Positions 34,401-45,972 are shown, numbered from the stretch's first letter. The stretch: DNA of 64,000 nucleotides from Spirometra erinaceieuropaei (GCA_902702965.1 CACRXP010000065.1:1212434-1276433), one strand, 5' to 3'. Notes: a model not told the origin generated them from the sequence alone. Made by a program: numbers and translations.

Positions 34401-34883
34401 TTCTAACTGCCCGAAACCCAAAAAATGAAACTACATGACAAACAACAGGCCAAGATAAAGGCAACAACACATACGCAATTGAGTAAACGAACGTTTTATT
34501 ACGTGAGCGATGAACGTTTGCCGCTACTCCATACCTTTTTTAAATTAAGTAAACTGTCAGAGCTTCAACCATAAGTTTAGCCAAACTCTTATTTTCAAAC
34601 AATCGGCGCGAATTCCGACATATGAAAGTCGAAAGGTTACACCATTCGAGACTGATTGACCTTGTTGCGCAAAGTATCGATTTCCGTTAATTCTCTTTAT
34701 GGAAAAGAGGACGAATTAAATTACAAGCGGTTGAATGAGCCGCGCGTGTACGTAGATAGCTTTGACGTTTTTTCCCTTGCAATGACCCTCATGGGAGTTG
34801 CAGTGTGCGAATACGGAGGACAGATCAGGGCTGCACGCCTTTTACACATGCCGTACGTGGCGGTGTGGCGGCACGCCTTGGCG
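31421..34883 (+). repeat. Repeat D main copy, left arm of a 30-kb inverted pair
   Basis: About 3.46 kb that reappears in reverse orientation at 58535-61960, with similarity throughout. It includes the CTACATGGAAGCGTATAGTAG start, the TTTAGTTAAACAAAATGCGC block, a telomere-like GTTAGG/GTTAAG tract at 32395-32450 and the T-arm-like GGGTTCGAATTCC box near 33705. It ends in CCGTACGTGGCGGTGTGGCG. No open frame with a recognisable domain. It behaves as an uncharacterised long non-coding mobile repeat or a segmental duplication. Confidence 0.75.
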
Positions 34884-34967
34884 ATGGCTCACGCTGCGCC
34901 AGTCATCAGCGCTCGACCCCTCCTCCGTGCATTTTGACTCTTTTACGACACCGAGTCCAAGAGGGTG

Positions 34968-35060
34968 GGGGGTGAGACAGCCCGGTAGACGCAGCGCAAG
35001 TCTACCATCACTATAAAAACATGTACGCGCAATTCACGATCACTGCACCCGCCATTTTGC
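34968..35060 (+). repeat. Repeat E block
   Basis: GGTGAGACAGCCCGGTAGACG..CGCAAGTCTACCATCACTATAAAAAC..GCGCAATTCACGATCACTGC matches the blocks at 35755-35835 and 46250-46330 and the reverse of 52905-53010 and 17000-17075. Confidence 0.55.
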
Positions 35061-35124
35061 AGGACGCATGGTGGAAATCGTCGAGAACGGGGATCGAACT
35101 GATGGGGTATGGTGTGTCCCCCGA

Positions 35125-35560
35125 GTCCTCGTGGTCAGTGCTGTGTGCGTGTGGTATTGATACAGGCTGCGGGGGGGATGTGCTGGAACCAAACAGGGAC
35201 AGGATTTGCTTAAGCACGTGTTAACCAGACTGCTCAGAAGCCACACATCCCTCAACAAATGACCTAAATGGCGGTGTGTGTGTAATAGCACGCCTATATG
35301 CAGACCGACGCCGAGGTCTGCCTGCCTCAGACTACAGACAGACTAGGGACTACGGACCACTGCATGTCAGAGGGAGGAGAGACTGGCGTCGGTTCTGGAG
35401 ACTCCGTACAAAGAGCTCTAGGCGTCCAACCTCACTGTAACACATCTGAAGCGCTTAGATCTATCACGATGCGCCCCACGTTGTGGCTTGAAATTCTGCT
35501 AACTAACGGAGAACCCGGTCCTCCTCTCGGATCAAATAGTCAGGTCAAATAGCCCATTCT
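35125..35560 (+). repeat. Repeat D, third (truncated) copy
   Basis: The reverse of 61990-62057 (ACACGTGTTAACCAGAC; GTTCCAGCACATCC-type words) followed by GACCTAAATGGCGG..TAGCACGCCTATATGCAGACC, as in 31440-31500, and on to TTGTGGCTTGAAATTCTGC (compare 31675). It begins 240 bp after the end of the main copy in the same direction, so D units are arranged head to tail here. Confidence 0.65.
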
Positions 35561-35754
35561 GAATGTGGCCACCACCATCGCCCTCTGGTGGGATTTCATC
35601 CGCATCCTTGCTGTTGGAAAACTCGGTCGATGGTGCGGAGGTCAGTTTATGAGTGGCACGGACAGAAGAGGTTTTTAAACTTGTCAGTCACTGCCCCCCT
35701 CCAGCCTTCGATCCCCCCCCCACTGTCTCGTCACACTGTTCAGCAGGGAAAGGT

Positions 35755-35840
35755 AGGAGTGAGTGCGGCAGACGCAGTGCAAGTCTGCCATGGCAATAAA
35801 CTAATTCAAGCGAAAGTCGCCATCCTGCGCCCACCATGCT
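35755..35840 (+). repeat. Repeat E block
   Basis: GAGTGCGGCAGACGCAGTGC, AAGTCTGCCATGGC, AATTCAAGCGAAAGTCGCCATCC: the least worn copy of the block also seen at 34968 and 46250. Confidence 0.55.
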
Positions 35841-36277
35841 GTGTGTCATAAGGGGGACATCGTCCTTCGTGACACTTGAACTGACCTGTGTGCTTACGTA
35901 TGTGTCCATAGAGGGACTTGACTGGAGGACCGAGAGGTGGCACGCTGGTTCCGCATAAATATGACCTCTATAGCACCGTTACGCATGTCAGCTGTGAGCC
36001 ACCCCTACAGAAATCCTGAGACACGCTGTGGGGACTAGCTCGTGTGTCGTACGCACAAAAGAACTGTTTATCTTGGTTAGTCACAGCGCTCGAGCCGGAG
36101 CCAGGTGAGCGACGGACGAGGAAGTGCGGTAAATCTGTCTGCCAAATATCGTGGACGTCATCGCCGAACCGTCATCAGGTGTCCTAGGATGTGATATTCA
36201 GTATGATGCATTGACACACGGACATCAAGTTGAGCTGAAAGTGTTGGTTATCCCATCAAAGCACTGCGCTGAAGTGT
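35841..36277. other. GC-rich repeat-like stretch
   Basis: Contains further words of the D/E repeats (GACGAGGAAGTGCGG, TCTGTCTGCC near 36120-36145) but no full copy. No gene. Confidence 0.3.
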
Positions 36278-36600
36278 ATGCATTTTTTACTGATTCATGA
36301 TGCCCTTATTAGTTCAAATACATCTTATTAAAATGCCACGCAACCGTACGTTTTCAATACTCATTTGGTATCAAGTACTTACTTCCTATTCGAAGTCACA
36401 AAAGACCCGAATATACTTTGAGTAAATATGCTAGCGCACCGCAAGGGTCCCCGAAAAGTCGAAAGCAACGAAGATACCATTAAAAATCACAAATTCAGAA
36501 AATAGTCACAGTGAAAGCTCTATTTCAAAGAACGTGTGTATATGTAAAAAGCCCTCAAATACGATTTGAAAAGTCGAGACTTAGTAGAAGTTGAAAAAAG
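36278..36600. repeat. Family B foldback fragment
   Basis: TGCATTTTTTACTGATTCATGATGCCC..TTCAAATACATCTTATTAAA and CTCATTTGGTATCAAGTACTTACTTCCTATTCGAAG follow the interior of B elements. Termini absent. Confidence 0.5.
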
Positions 36601-37379
36601 ACCGATAAACTAGTAAAAAATTGACTTGCAAATATAGTTTTGTATAAGTTAGGCACTTATCGGTCAAATCTATAAAAGAGAATTTGGACCGCAGAGGATA
36701 TACCGAGGTCAGCGACCCGAATAACATTAAATTTTAAACCTTAAAATGATTAAATATGGGGAAAGCTGAAAAATTACACAAACATACCATAATGAGTACA
36801 TTCCCTCGTTTCTTTGCTTCTTGTTTCCATAAATTAACCCACCAGGTGCCCAAAAATTCCTCAGCGGCAAATACTAACATGTCTCCAAGAAACGTAAACG
36901 GAAAAGTCGCTAGCAAGACCAGGTTAAACATCAAACAATTCCCCCACAAGATCATATTGTCAGAGGCAATATGCTGGTTGCTTCATCATATTTTTTTACA
37001 ACTTTGAAAGATACTGGCAACTGAACGTTTCCCGCTCCTGATCCCTACTCATATTTTCAGCCATCAGTCCATACAACTCTAATTAACCAGCCAGGCCACA
37101 AAAGTAAACGGAGCGATCGGATTCAAGTTATTGATGCACTGACAATAATAACGACCAAACGTGACCAACTGCAGCCGGTTCAAAATCCGCCCAAAATCAA
37201 CATTCTTCAGCGAAAAGGACGGACAGAATATTCTTCACCGCAGAACCCTTTAACAAGAAACGATAATTCCTATACTGTATAGCTTATTTTTTTCGCATAT
37301 CTGTTATTAGTATGCCTTCGAAAGCCGTTTTTTAAAATTAAACAAATTCTCAATTCACGCATTCCTGATTAAGCAGAAG
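36601..37379. other. No recognisable feature
   Basis: AT-rich, with two overlapping opposing frames (73 and 83 codons) that show no motif. Confidence 0.4.
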
Positions 37380-37690
37380 CCTCAAGCAAATGAAGTCAAC
37401 GTGCAATCAAAATCAATGAGTTTATTTTAAATTTTCCTACAGTCTACGGAAACTGACAGTTGGTAAGTTATGTCTACTTCAAATTTCATACCCGAAGGGA
37501 GGGTATGTTTCGCTTTTTCCGAAGTCTGTAATTATGGGACTTATAGTGCCAGTGAAATTTCCATTCAAAATGGCGCTCTATCTATCTGTTGATAAAGTAG
37601 TCAAAATGGCCCAAACTGATTGCAACGTTTTATGCGCCCTTTATGGTACCTTCTTAATTGGATAGAGCAACATAGTATTCCCCTCACATG
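37380..37690. repeat. Foldback family fragment
   Basis: AATCAATGAGTTTATTT.., TACCCGAAGGGAGGGTATG (compare the CTCGAAGGAGGGTATAAT words of A/B interiors), TAATTATGGGACTT and AAATTTCCATTCAAAATGG follow the interior order. Termini absent. Confidence 0.4.
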
Positions 37691-39230
37691 GGAAAAATGC
37701 AGATTGTGGTTTGTAAAGATAAAACTCGAGCGCAACGGCCGGTGGACTTCTGCTCCTGCGCCAAGTCCTCTCAGAGAGAATACTTCATAAAAACAGACAG
37801 TTCGCATTATTTTATGATGGGCTTTATTGTGGGACGCCCTTATCACACTCTGACGCAACTACATTTATGTCTTTCTAGTCGAAATTTTCTAGATGTGAGT
37901 CTGAGTTAAATAAGAGGATAGTCGCACTTCACACTTGCATGGCATGCCCAAAGCATAAATACCTTCTGGAAATGCTCACGTGCCGTGAGTAGACTAATCA
38001 CGCGCGGTATCTGTCTTTGAACTAAATCACAGTATTTTAGTGAAAAAAAAAAACAGCTGCATCCGCCCCCACAGAAGGGCAATTCTATTCTAAGAACATA
38101 AGGACGAAAAATGAAGGATCTCGGGGTGCAACCGCGCGAGAGGAATAAAAGTCTTAAATTCATCCGTTTTGCATAATTTGCCATTCAAACCGCATATAAA
38201 TTTCGTAGTTGGTGGATGCAGAGCTGCTCTTTGAAACCTCTAACGGAAGCATCTTCAAAGGTCCGTTTGAAGCCGACCAAAAGAGCTGTGAGACTGGCAG
38301 ACGCTTTTGAAGTTAACGGTTCATATATCATTCGAACCTCAGGCTACATACAGACACGCACCGACGAGCCCATGGATCCGTCCCCAGAGAGGTTAATTCT
38401 AAACTGAATCCGTTGCATCTTCCGACATAGCGGCATGCAGTGAAATCGCCAGAGAATTTGTGCTTACTCGAAAGGACCCTGGGTTTTGAAGTTTGCCGGT
38501 TTGAGTTCGCATCTATCGTTCCTGTTTTAAGATTTACTTTTTTAAGCTGGATGGTCTTTGCTGAAGGTTTTTTACACATTTGTACGCAACTTCAGCCATC
38601 ATTACGTGGTTTAAGAGGACATATTAACTTGGATAAAGCCTAGAATTGTTGAGCTTTTTAATTCCCTTCGGCGTTCATGTATTACCTTTAAGCACATCCT
38701 ACGTGACAAACACTTCCACACTCGTTCTGAGGACTGATATGAATATTTGGGCTGGAATCTATGAGAATTTGTGAAATATGAGTGTAGTTATAAAAGGCAG
38801 CTGGCGAAAAGTCAGTAATATATCAATGTTCAGTGACTCGCCATGAAGGCAGCATAGGTGCCAGTTAAAAGCCCACGCAAAGGTTTTGTCGACTTCTGCT
38901 GCCGCATGATACAACTGCGAAGAGTTCGCCAGTCTTCCTCCTATACTTCCTTCTATACACCCCAGTTTTAAAACTTCAGCATTTTATTCTCCTTACCAAT
39001 TAAAGGCTCAACTTGGAACAGATTTTTGGAGTCTCCCAATTTTAATATATGCCAGCAAGCACTTAAATAAGGTTTACGTCTTACAAATTCATCCTGCTAA
39101 GTCTATGACTCGGCAAAATGCTCTCGTGGGTCATTAAATCGTTATCCCATTATAATGTGTCTAGTCATGATTATAAGGACTTTAGCGTAAGCGGATCGGG
39201 GTGTGAGTGCTTTGCGTCAGACACTAGAAA
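37691..39230. other. No recognisable feature
   Basis: No gene or repeat supported. An A-run of about 11 lies at 38042. Near 38490 a GGTTTGAGTTCGC word resembles a B box, but no A box precedes it. Confidence 0.35.
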
Positions 39231-39330
39231 CACCAGTAGATGAAGATGCGATCGCTGGAACAAGAAATTTATTGGCCTGACGTTTCGGATTCTCATTCGA
39301 ATCCATCATCAGAGACATTCGCAGATAAAG
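39231..39330 (-). mobile_element. Truncated PLE terminal piece with hammerhead
   Basis: On the minus strand: hammerhead, AATAAATTTCTTGTTCCAGCGATCGC, then CATCTTCATCT where other copies have a TTC tract. No TATA box lies upstream, so the 5' part is lost. Confidence 0.7.
39274..39320 (-). ncRNA. Hammerhead ribozyme
   Basis: The best-preserved stem II in the window. Core CTGATGA (complement of 39306-39312), extra T, GGATTC GAATGA GAATCC (six perfect pairs), GAAAC, and GTC (complement of 39279-39281). Stem I pairs TGTCT with AGGCC over four positions. All core bases match the consensus. Stem III is the two-pair ACGT. Confidence 0.8.
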
Positions 39331-39929
39331 GTCTAGAAACACCATGCTCGCTTTTCAATTCGACTGTCTAGAACAAAAAATCAACCCATTACCCCACCCT
39401 ATGACGAGCACAGAGACGGTGACTGTGCTTGAACCAGTTTGCAGTGATGACAGACTTACGCAGCATCTGTTTCACTCGCTTTCTTCTCTCACCAATATGG
39501 ACCCAGGTGATAGGACAGAGTAAGGACGACTGGAGGCAGGGTCAAGCGCAGCGGCTGATAGAGCTAACCGGTTCGTCTGCGCGTGCCACACGCTGAATCC
39601 GTTCTGTGGGCGATGGATTGTCTTCCCTGGAACTAGTGGGGGGGGGGAACTCGGATCACATCTGAGTAGAAGTGTCATAAAGTCCACGTTCAGAATGATT
39701 GCTTGCAGCCTTGCTGTCTATCTTGAGAGGGAGGGAATGAGTTATCCGGTCAGTTGGCGAATTTAAAAGTCACAAGTTGCAAGTCATCGTGGTAGATTTG
39801 GAAGGGGGGTGGTTGGGTCAGATTGTTTATAGTAAGGAAGTGCGCTAAGCGCCGTGTGGACGGAGCTCCCAGAATCAACCTAACTCTTTCTTCCGTCCTT
39901 CATACATCGGTCCCCCGTCGGAGCCGGTC
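39331..39929. other. GC-rich stretch with repeat-like words
   Basis: CAAACCGGTTCGTCTGCGCGTG-type words (39570-39600) recur at 17155-17175, which suggests a worn low-copy repeat. A G-run of 10 lies near 39640. No gene. Confidence 0.3.
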
Positions 39930-40115
39930 AAGCATCTGATGCTGGAATTGGGCGCAGGTGGCTGGCGCGGCGTCTGTCTGCGCCTAGGTGTGCCACTATA
40001 CTCCAATGTGTGTCGCTTTTCATGGGATGCGTGGACTTTGCACAGTCTGGTTAACTTGCGTCGTACTATAACCTGGCCTTTGATTTGTTTCAATACATCT
40101 CCCTCGTGGATCATT
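39930..40115 (-). repeat. Repeat D start fragment
   Basis: In the plus direction GATGCTGGAATTGGGCGCAG, GCGCCTAGGTGTGCCACTATA, TGGGATGCGTGGACTTTGCA and CAGTCTGGTTAAC match 61861-61982, the outer end of the right D arm, in the same orientation. Confidence 0.65.
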
Positions 40116-43019
40116 TCAGGGTAGAATGTGCAGGCAGGTGGAGTTTTCTAGAACTGAGGCGCGTAGTTAAGGCACAGGACGCGAAATGCGGAAAACGGTC
40201 CAAAAACCCGACATTTCTTGCATATGCTCTCGGTTACAAGGAAGGAGAGCTGGTAATTGAGGACCTACCTAACGCAAGCTGCTGAGGACGAAAAACCTTC
40301 CAAAGAAGCAAGTAGGGAAGCTGTTCCGCAAACCCCAAACTCTAGAGTAACCTGCAACAAACTTTGAATGCCTATACAACAGCACGTTCCCCGATTTCAA
40401 ATAACCAGCAATCAAACCGATCCACGTTGCGGAAAGTAGCTGATTCTTGCTCGCAAGGAGTGTGGCTGGTCTGGGTAAACTACTATGGTGCACAAGTAGA
40501 GAGCTGAAATCTTCTTAGTCGATTGTCTAACGTGTTACTACAATTGGCTCTATTGTGAAGGACAACATTGTATTCGTAACACCGTGTGTCTTTCGACGCA
40601 AAATATATCGCGTTAATTTGAACGGGTTTTCTACAGGCGGGCTTTACAAAGATATCCAGATGTTGCAATTGTTCAGTTTCTAAATCAGCATGCTGCTCGA
40701 TTGTATTAGTTGTAATACATTAAAAATCAATCAAGAATTATTTGAAGTATGACATTCTGGTAATAAAATGCCCTTTTAACATGATGGGGAATTTAAGATT
40801 GCTCTACCTCGTTTATTAAAATTTTTCTGCGACGTATTGAGCATATTATTATAATGCAAAAATATGAGTTGGCCCCTGCTGGTCTGTTTCAACTGCAGAC
40901 TGCTTACATTTATTCAAATAATTTCGATTTATTGGCAAGGCGGGTTTAGATAATTGCATGACTACTTTAGGCTGTCCTAAGTAGATTGCCTCGACGTCAG
41001 TATCACCGTCGTTTTGTTCACAAGCGCTTCCAGGACATGTTTTAATGTTTCATGATCAAGCAAACTCTGCCCAGATCATTTCTGATTATGGTAAAAAATT
41101 CATGTTTCGTTGGAGACAAGGATTCTACACGAAAACGTCTACTTATTATAAATGGAAAAGCAGCTATGCGCACGCCTGTGTTTCCCGTATCCACTTCTTG
41201 CCAGTTTTCTAACTCCTTAATTGGAATTGTTTGTCAATAAGCAGTAATGTCAGAAACTTCTGCAACATCTGTCATTTCTAACAGATTTTGGACTCACTTG
41301 GATGATTTCATCACAGGACTAGAATTAGCTCACATCAGAAGCGGATATGTGTACCTCCCACTTAACTGTGTTGTACGGCCGCCCATAATACGGTAATGCT
41401 GGCAACAGGGATATTTCAGGAGAAGAAAAGCGTTATTTCTAAATATATATAAAGAGCATAAAACCGTATTGATGCGGCATGTTTCTTTTAATGAGCCAGA
41501 TAGACACCCCATTGGAAGATAGTTCAGAAGCGTACATATCCAATCCCAACCGTTTTTGAATTATGAATGAATGTCGACTGCCTAGCAGTCCTTTTCTGGA
41601 TGTCAACACACTGTTTATGGCGGTCTAGGTAGTATTTTACTCCAGTTTTAAGTTGTGTAAAAAAGGCAACCTCACGCCCTTCCTGGGCGGCATAGCTTGT
41701 ACGGCAACGACGAAAACAATTTCGGCAGAGTTCTAGACGACAGCCGATAAACACAATATCGCAGTCAATCACACGCAGCAAAATAAGTAATATAGGGCAC
41801 GCAATCCCGCTCAAGACGCAATCAAATTTTACGTGGCGAAAATCCACCATTTCATATAGGATTATGCGATAAATTTTCCCAAACCTGAATAAGTATGTTG
41901 TTTGAATTAACGCCACCGCAATCATGTGGAAAAACAGACACTATATAGGTAATCAAGAAGGCGTTGTTGTTCTTTAATTCGTGGTTCGCGGTGGAAACAA
42001 ACACGAAGGAAAGCGTTCTTTTCCCAAAACAAAATAATGGGACAATGCAAACATCTCTAAAAGCATTCAAAGGACGGCTAAAGCTAATTATACTCCATAC
42101 CACTCTCAGTCCAACAAGTACCTGATCAAGTCCACTATCCCATTTTCAGGAGGGTGACATTCAAAACCCACAGCCCACATGAGCAAAGCAGTGAATTACA
42201 CATGCAAGGAACTGGGGTTATTTCAGATGTGGACATAGGAAAGATGCCAAATGGAACAGATGGAGCAAAGAAACCTGCAATTTGTATTACTACATAAAAG
42301 GAGCTGTTACGCAATGCATTTGGCTAGTCTATAACCCAGACTGAAATACAGTAGAAGAGGCCAATTCCATAGGCGGGGCAAAGTGAAGTTGGCATACGAT
42401 TATTGTGATTGTGGCGAACGAAATCAGACCAGTTTATACGTTTTTATCAATGGGTCATCTATTAGCACTCTGTAATAACCTACACGGAACACTGCCCTTA
42501 AATCAGCTAACTGCATGACACCTAACTGGCAAAGTCAACTCATTAGAGTAAAGTACTGGAATCGTTTGGATTAAAACTTCACTTAGTAGTATATTTATCA
42601 CGTAAACGCCCCAATTTATTGGCTTATTATAAGAATCACTAAAACATGAGTCGTAAACATCTTCGTGTTTAGTTGGATAAATGCTTCATAAATTTCATGA
42701 AGTACGGCAGACTCCAGACAGCTGGGCCATGAAACCTTGGATCCCGAATTACAGGCCCCGGGTTCAAGAGGCTCAAAAATAAAGAATTATCTCCTAATGA
42801 AAATATTCAATTTTTCAGAACGGTAAGGTTACGGGTGACCGTGTGTCTTACAATATGCCTAATGAAAGGGAGCATATATTCTACTTTTTGACAAAAAGAT
42901 GATTTACCATTTGAGGACTCCATTACCAGCTATGTTCAGTTAAAATTGTCTGCAAAACACAAGGATAAGAAGTCCCTCTTTCGGAGGCTTTGCGCAAAGT
43001 ACAAGGGGGTTTACGTCTA
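40116..43019. other. No recognisable feature
   Basis: No gene or repeat family member supported. The longest frame (133 codons, minus strand, 41524-41925) lacks recognisable motifs. A GGTTCAAGAGGCTC word near 42760 hints at a tRNA-derived piece but lacks a partner A box. Confidence 0.4.
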
Positions 43020-43190
43020 TCATCAAAGTTCAGGTTAAAGTTAGAGTTTGTGCGGGGGTTAACGTAAGAGCTAGTGTTAGGGTCAGGACACAGGAGTGGT
43101 TATCCTTCCTGGAATTTCACTTAAGGTCACCTGTTTTAGCAAAAGGTGTCTCTATTCCCGTGTAATACGAAATCTTTACATCGGAACAGT
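43020..43190 (+). repeat. Repeat D-like piece with telomere-like tract
   Basis: GGTTAAAGTTAGAGTT..GTGTTAGGGTCAGGACAC followed by TATCCTTCCTGGAATTTCAC. This parallels GTGTTAAGGTAGGAATTAAAG..AAATATCCTTCTGGAATT in repeat D (32430-32480). Confidence 0.5.
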
Positions 43191-43304
43191 CGAAGTGGAA
43201 ATTAAAATTCGCATTTCGTCCTTCTCTATTTGTTTGAACCTGAGGCTATGTTTCTTGGTTTTTACTGGCTCAGTATACGGTACTTGGCCTTTTTCTTAAG
43301 AATA

Positions 43305-44262
43305 CAGCAGGTGGGCTAAATCACGAAATGCCAACCGGAATTCCGCAATGCGTTTTCGCTTTGAAAATGTTACTTAAGTGGGTTTGTAAAACTAATCATC
43401 TTGCGGCATAATTTTATAATAATTCAGCTACCTCAGGATGCCGGCTTTCAAAGGAACGTCTTTCTGTCTGCACACAAAATCTATACTCTGTAAGAAAGGA
43501 CTACACACGTAGCATGCATTTTTCTCATTGATTTTGATGCCCTCAAAAATTCAATTATATCTCATAGATAACATGCAAAATTATTTATTGTTTTGCTCGA
43601 TCGGAAGAGCTTTACGCCTTAATTTCTTGCTCGAGTGATGGATATAATTTGGTTTTAAAGAAGTTTCTAATTTTGAAGTTTTTTGATATCGTAAAATGGC
43701 CGTTCATAAAGTCTGATGTTTTTGGATTTACGAGTATGGCTTGCAAAGTTAACAATACGGCCCATATCCACTGCTAAATTTTATGAACCCCATATGGTCT
43801 CCTATTAATTACGTAGAGGAATGCATGGTTTACTTTACGCAGAAAATATACGGCTTGTAGTTCAGAAACCCTGAATGCATATGTAACGGCGGGTCGAATT
43901 CAACATTATTCGGGAATTGGAACAGTTTTGAAAACAAAATTGTACTCCTCCTTTAAGTGTAAAGTTGGACGAAGACGTGATTTTCTACCGATTTAGCAAA
44001 AAATAAATAGTTTTATGCATGTTTTCTATAAAATTTAATTGCATTTTTAGGGGCACTAAAAATCAATAAGAAAAACTAATGTTAAGTGTGCAGTCAGTTT
44101 TTCAGAGCATAGTTTTTGCGTGCAGACGTAATGGGGTAGCTGAATTATAACAAAATTTTGCTGCAAGATTATTAATTTTACAAGCTTACTTAATGAACCC
44201 TTTCAAAACGAAAATGTATTTTGAAATTTCGGTTGAAATTTCATGAGTTAACCCACCTACTG
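43305..44262. mobile_element. Family A foldback transposon, complete
   Basis: CAGCAGGTGGGCTAAATC at the left and GAGTTAACCCACCTACTG at the right, each bordered by TA (43303-43304, 44263-44264). About 958 bp with the interior order of the other A copies. No transposase frame. The 112-codon open frame starting at 44221 begins in the terminal repeat and is not a gene. Confidence 0.85.
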
Positions 44263-44264
44263 TA

Positions 44265-44827
44265 CATTATTTTTAAAGGCATCACAGCACCCTATAAGCG
44301 TCAACTTGTGTCAGTTAACATCGCAGTTCAGTTTGCAGAACAAACATTCCTACATTCCAGCGAATTCAGAAATGACTATCTACCGTCCCCCAAAGTAATT
44401 ACTGTTGGTTCCATTTGTCAAAGGTATCTTACAACCTTAGAATCCCAGGTGCTCCGTAAATGTTCCGTTTTGCATTCATTCACTGGTCTGAAAGAGATTT
44501 CCAGGCAGATGGATGGTACGTACAAAACAAGAGTTTTGTTTGAAGGAGGCAATCTGTAATGCTGGCAGCTTAAGTTACCGCAGCAGATACAAGAGACTGA
44601 TAGGAAGCACTGCCGCGCCCTGAGAAGTACTCATTTGCTGCTTCTAGGCTAGCCATTTTCTCCGACACGCCATCCTAGGTTTGTTTATGGACGCGTCCCA
44701 GGCATCAAGATAACCCCAATAATTTGCTTCCCACGAGACAAAATAAGCATTCTTATGGGCGCACGTGTGTAGATGGTTATTGTTTTAGCCAACCGGCAAT
44801 TTAACCCAGCCCTCGCAGTCAGCCCAA
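44265..44827. other. No recognisable feature
   Basis: No repeat or gene supported. Confidence 0.4.
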
Positions 44828-44862
44828 TATGTGTGTGTGAGTGTGTGTGTGTGTGTGTGTGG
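44828..44862. repeat. (GT)n microsatellite
   Basis: An interrupted GT dinucleotide run of about 35 bp. Confidence 0.95.
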
Positions 44863-45055
44863 AGTGGACGGCTGGTGGACTGAGAGTTAGACGGTAACGG
44901 CTTCTTCTTGATGTGGCCCCCATGACGCGTGAGATCAGTGTCCTCCACCCATTTTGTGTGAAACCCTGGTGTTGATATTAACAAGGAGGCGAATTCCAGA
45001 AAGCAGATCAAAAGAAGAAGAGGAAAATGCGATCACTGGAACAAGAAATTTATTG

Positions 45056-45101
45056 GCCTAACGTTTCAGATTCTCACTCTGACCCATCATCAGAGACAGT
45101 T
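45056..45101 (-). ncRNA. Hammerhead ribozyme with weakened stem II
   Basis: CTGATGA (complement of 45087-45093) and GAAAC are intact. The cleavage triplet reads GTT in place of GTC, which still fits the UH rule. Stem II (GGGTCA against GAATCT) keeps only about four pairs, two of them G-T. Stem I TGTCT/AGGCC is retained. Confidence 0.6.
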
Positions 45102-45135
45102 GCAGGTAAGGCTGATGGCGACGCAAGGAGTGCAG

Positions 45136-45143
45136 TATTTATA
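45136..45143 (-). promoter_or_regulatory. TATA box of PLE terminal piece
   Basis: TATAAATA on the minus strand within GCTCTATAAATACTGCAC, about 35-40 bp upstream of the hammerhead stem I, the same spacing as at 15774 and 53587. Confidence 0.55.
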
Positions 45144-45250
45144 GAGCGCAGTTTCCACGCGAACACATGCCTAATTTAATTAACAGCTCCTGCATCCATT
45201 GCTAAGGGTCGTGCTTGATAGGATGATGACTTGTTAGTCCGCACCCGAGT

Positions 45251-45579
45251 AGCTAGTTATTGAAACTTATTTACCAGTGAGGATTCTTGACGTGATAATT
45301 ACTCAGCCGGAACTGTCAGTCGTCCGCACCTTTTCGCAAGACTGGTGAATCTGCCCAGACGAGCTACAAGCTGTTCGAGTCATGCTTCTCCGGTCCGCAG
45401 TCGATTAAAAAGCTTACTATCATCCCGGCATCATATTTTGTGCTAAGATTTTGTATGGGCAGAGTAATCAGCCATGCGGGAAGGCGCGAGTAACCAATAG
45501 TTCGGGTTACAGCGAGCCGAACCGCAGGGTAGTCAACACGTCAATAATCCCCAATGATGATTAAATTACGGCAACTAAC
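45251..45579. other. Centre of the inverted PLE-end pair
   Basis: About 330 bp between the two inverted terminal pieces. No similarity to PLE coding sequence and no open frame of note. Confidence 0.4.
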
Positions 45580-45820
45580 GACTTGGATACGGACGAACAA
45601 ACCATCATCGTATCAAACACGGCCATTGGCGATGGATGCGAAAGCTACTAATTAGAGCGGGCATGTGGTTGCGTGGTAACTGCATCCTGCTGCGCTCTCT
45701 GTGCCTCCAGTAACCTTGTCTGCGACTGTCTCAAATAATGGTTTCGGATGAGAATCCAAAACGTCAGGCCGATACTCCGCTTGTTCCAGCGCTTACTTCT
45801 TCCTCATCTGGAATTCTTGT
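45580..45820 (+). mobile_element. PLE terminal piece, right half of inverted pair
   Basis: GGACGAACAAACCATCATCG..AAACACGGCCATTGGCGATG, GGGCATGTGGTTGCGTGG, a degraded TATA position (GCATCCTGCTGCGCT), a decayed hammerhead, CTTGTTCCAGCGCTTACTTC. It is the inverted counterpart of 44965-45250 and points outward from the shared centre. Confidence 0.7.
45726..45768 (+). ncRNA. Decayed hammerhead
   Basis: CAAATAA (45732-45738) replaces CTGATGA and AAAAC replaces GAAAC, but GTC and the flanking TGTCT/AGGCC stem I remain. Certainly inactive if the core model holds. Confidence 0.5.
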
Positions 45821-45949
45821 GAGTTGTGCGTGCGGGGAACGGGTCGCGTACGGAAAACGGGTAGACGAGCCCTCTCACTCCGTCAGCCACTGCGCCCAGC
45901 CCGAACATTAGATAACTAGCAAGCTCGGATAAGGGAGTGGTGTCTAAGA

Positions 45950-45972
45950 GAGAGAGAGAGAGAAAGAAGAGT
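45950..45972. repeat. (GA)n microsatellite
   Basis: A short GA dinucleotide run within a GC-rich repeat-like stretch (45840-46000) that resembles 56060-56110. Confidence 0.9.

Larger units (their letters stand above)
44965..45250 (-). mobile_element. PLE terminal piece, left half of inverted pair
   Basis: On the minus strand the order is: about 80 bp of upstream sequence (AGTCATCATCCTATCAAGCA, GGCATGTGTTCGCGTGG), TATA box, hammerhead, AATAAATTTCTTGTTCCAG, TTC-rich tract, and CTGGAATTCGCCTCC..ATATCAACA, which is the 3' end. It is mirrored by 45580-45815. Confidence 0.75.

Noticed and set aside
41524..41925. 133-codon minus-strand frame with hydrophobic and Cys-rich segments
   Set aside because: No recognisable family, no splice context I could defend. 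Within chance length.
42721..42776. Possible tRNA-like sequence (GGTTCAAGAGGCTC)
   Set aside because: The B-box-like word lacks a matching A box and no cloverleaf can be drawn.
44221..44559. 112-codon frame
   Set aside because: Starts within the terminal inverted repeat of a family A element and runs into unmarked sequence.
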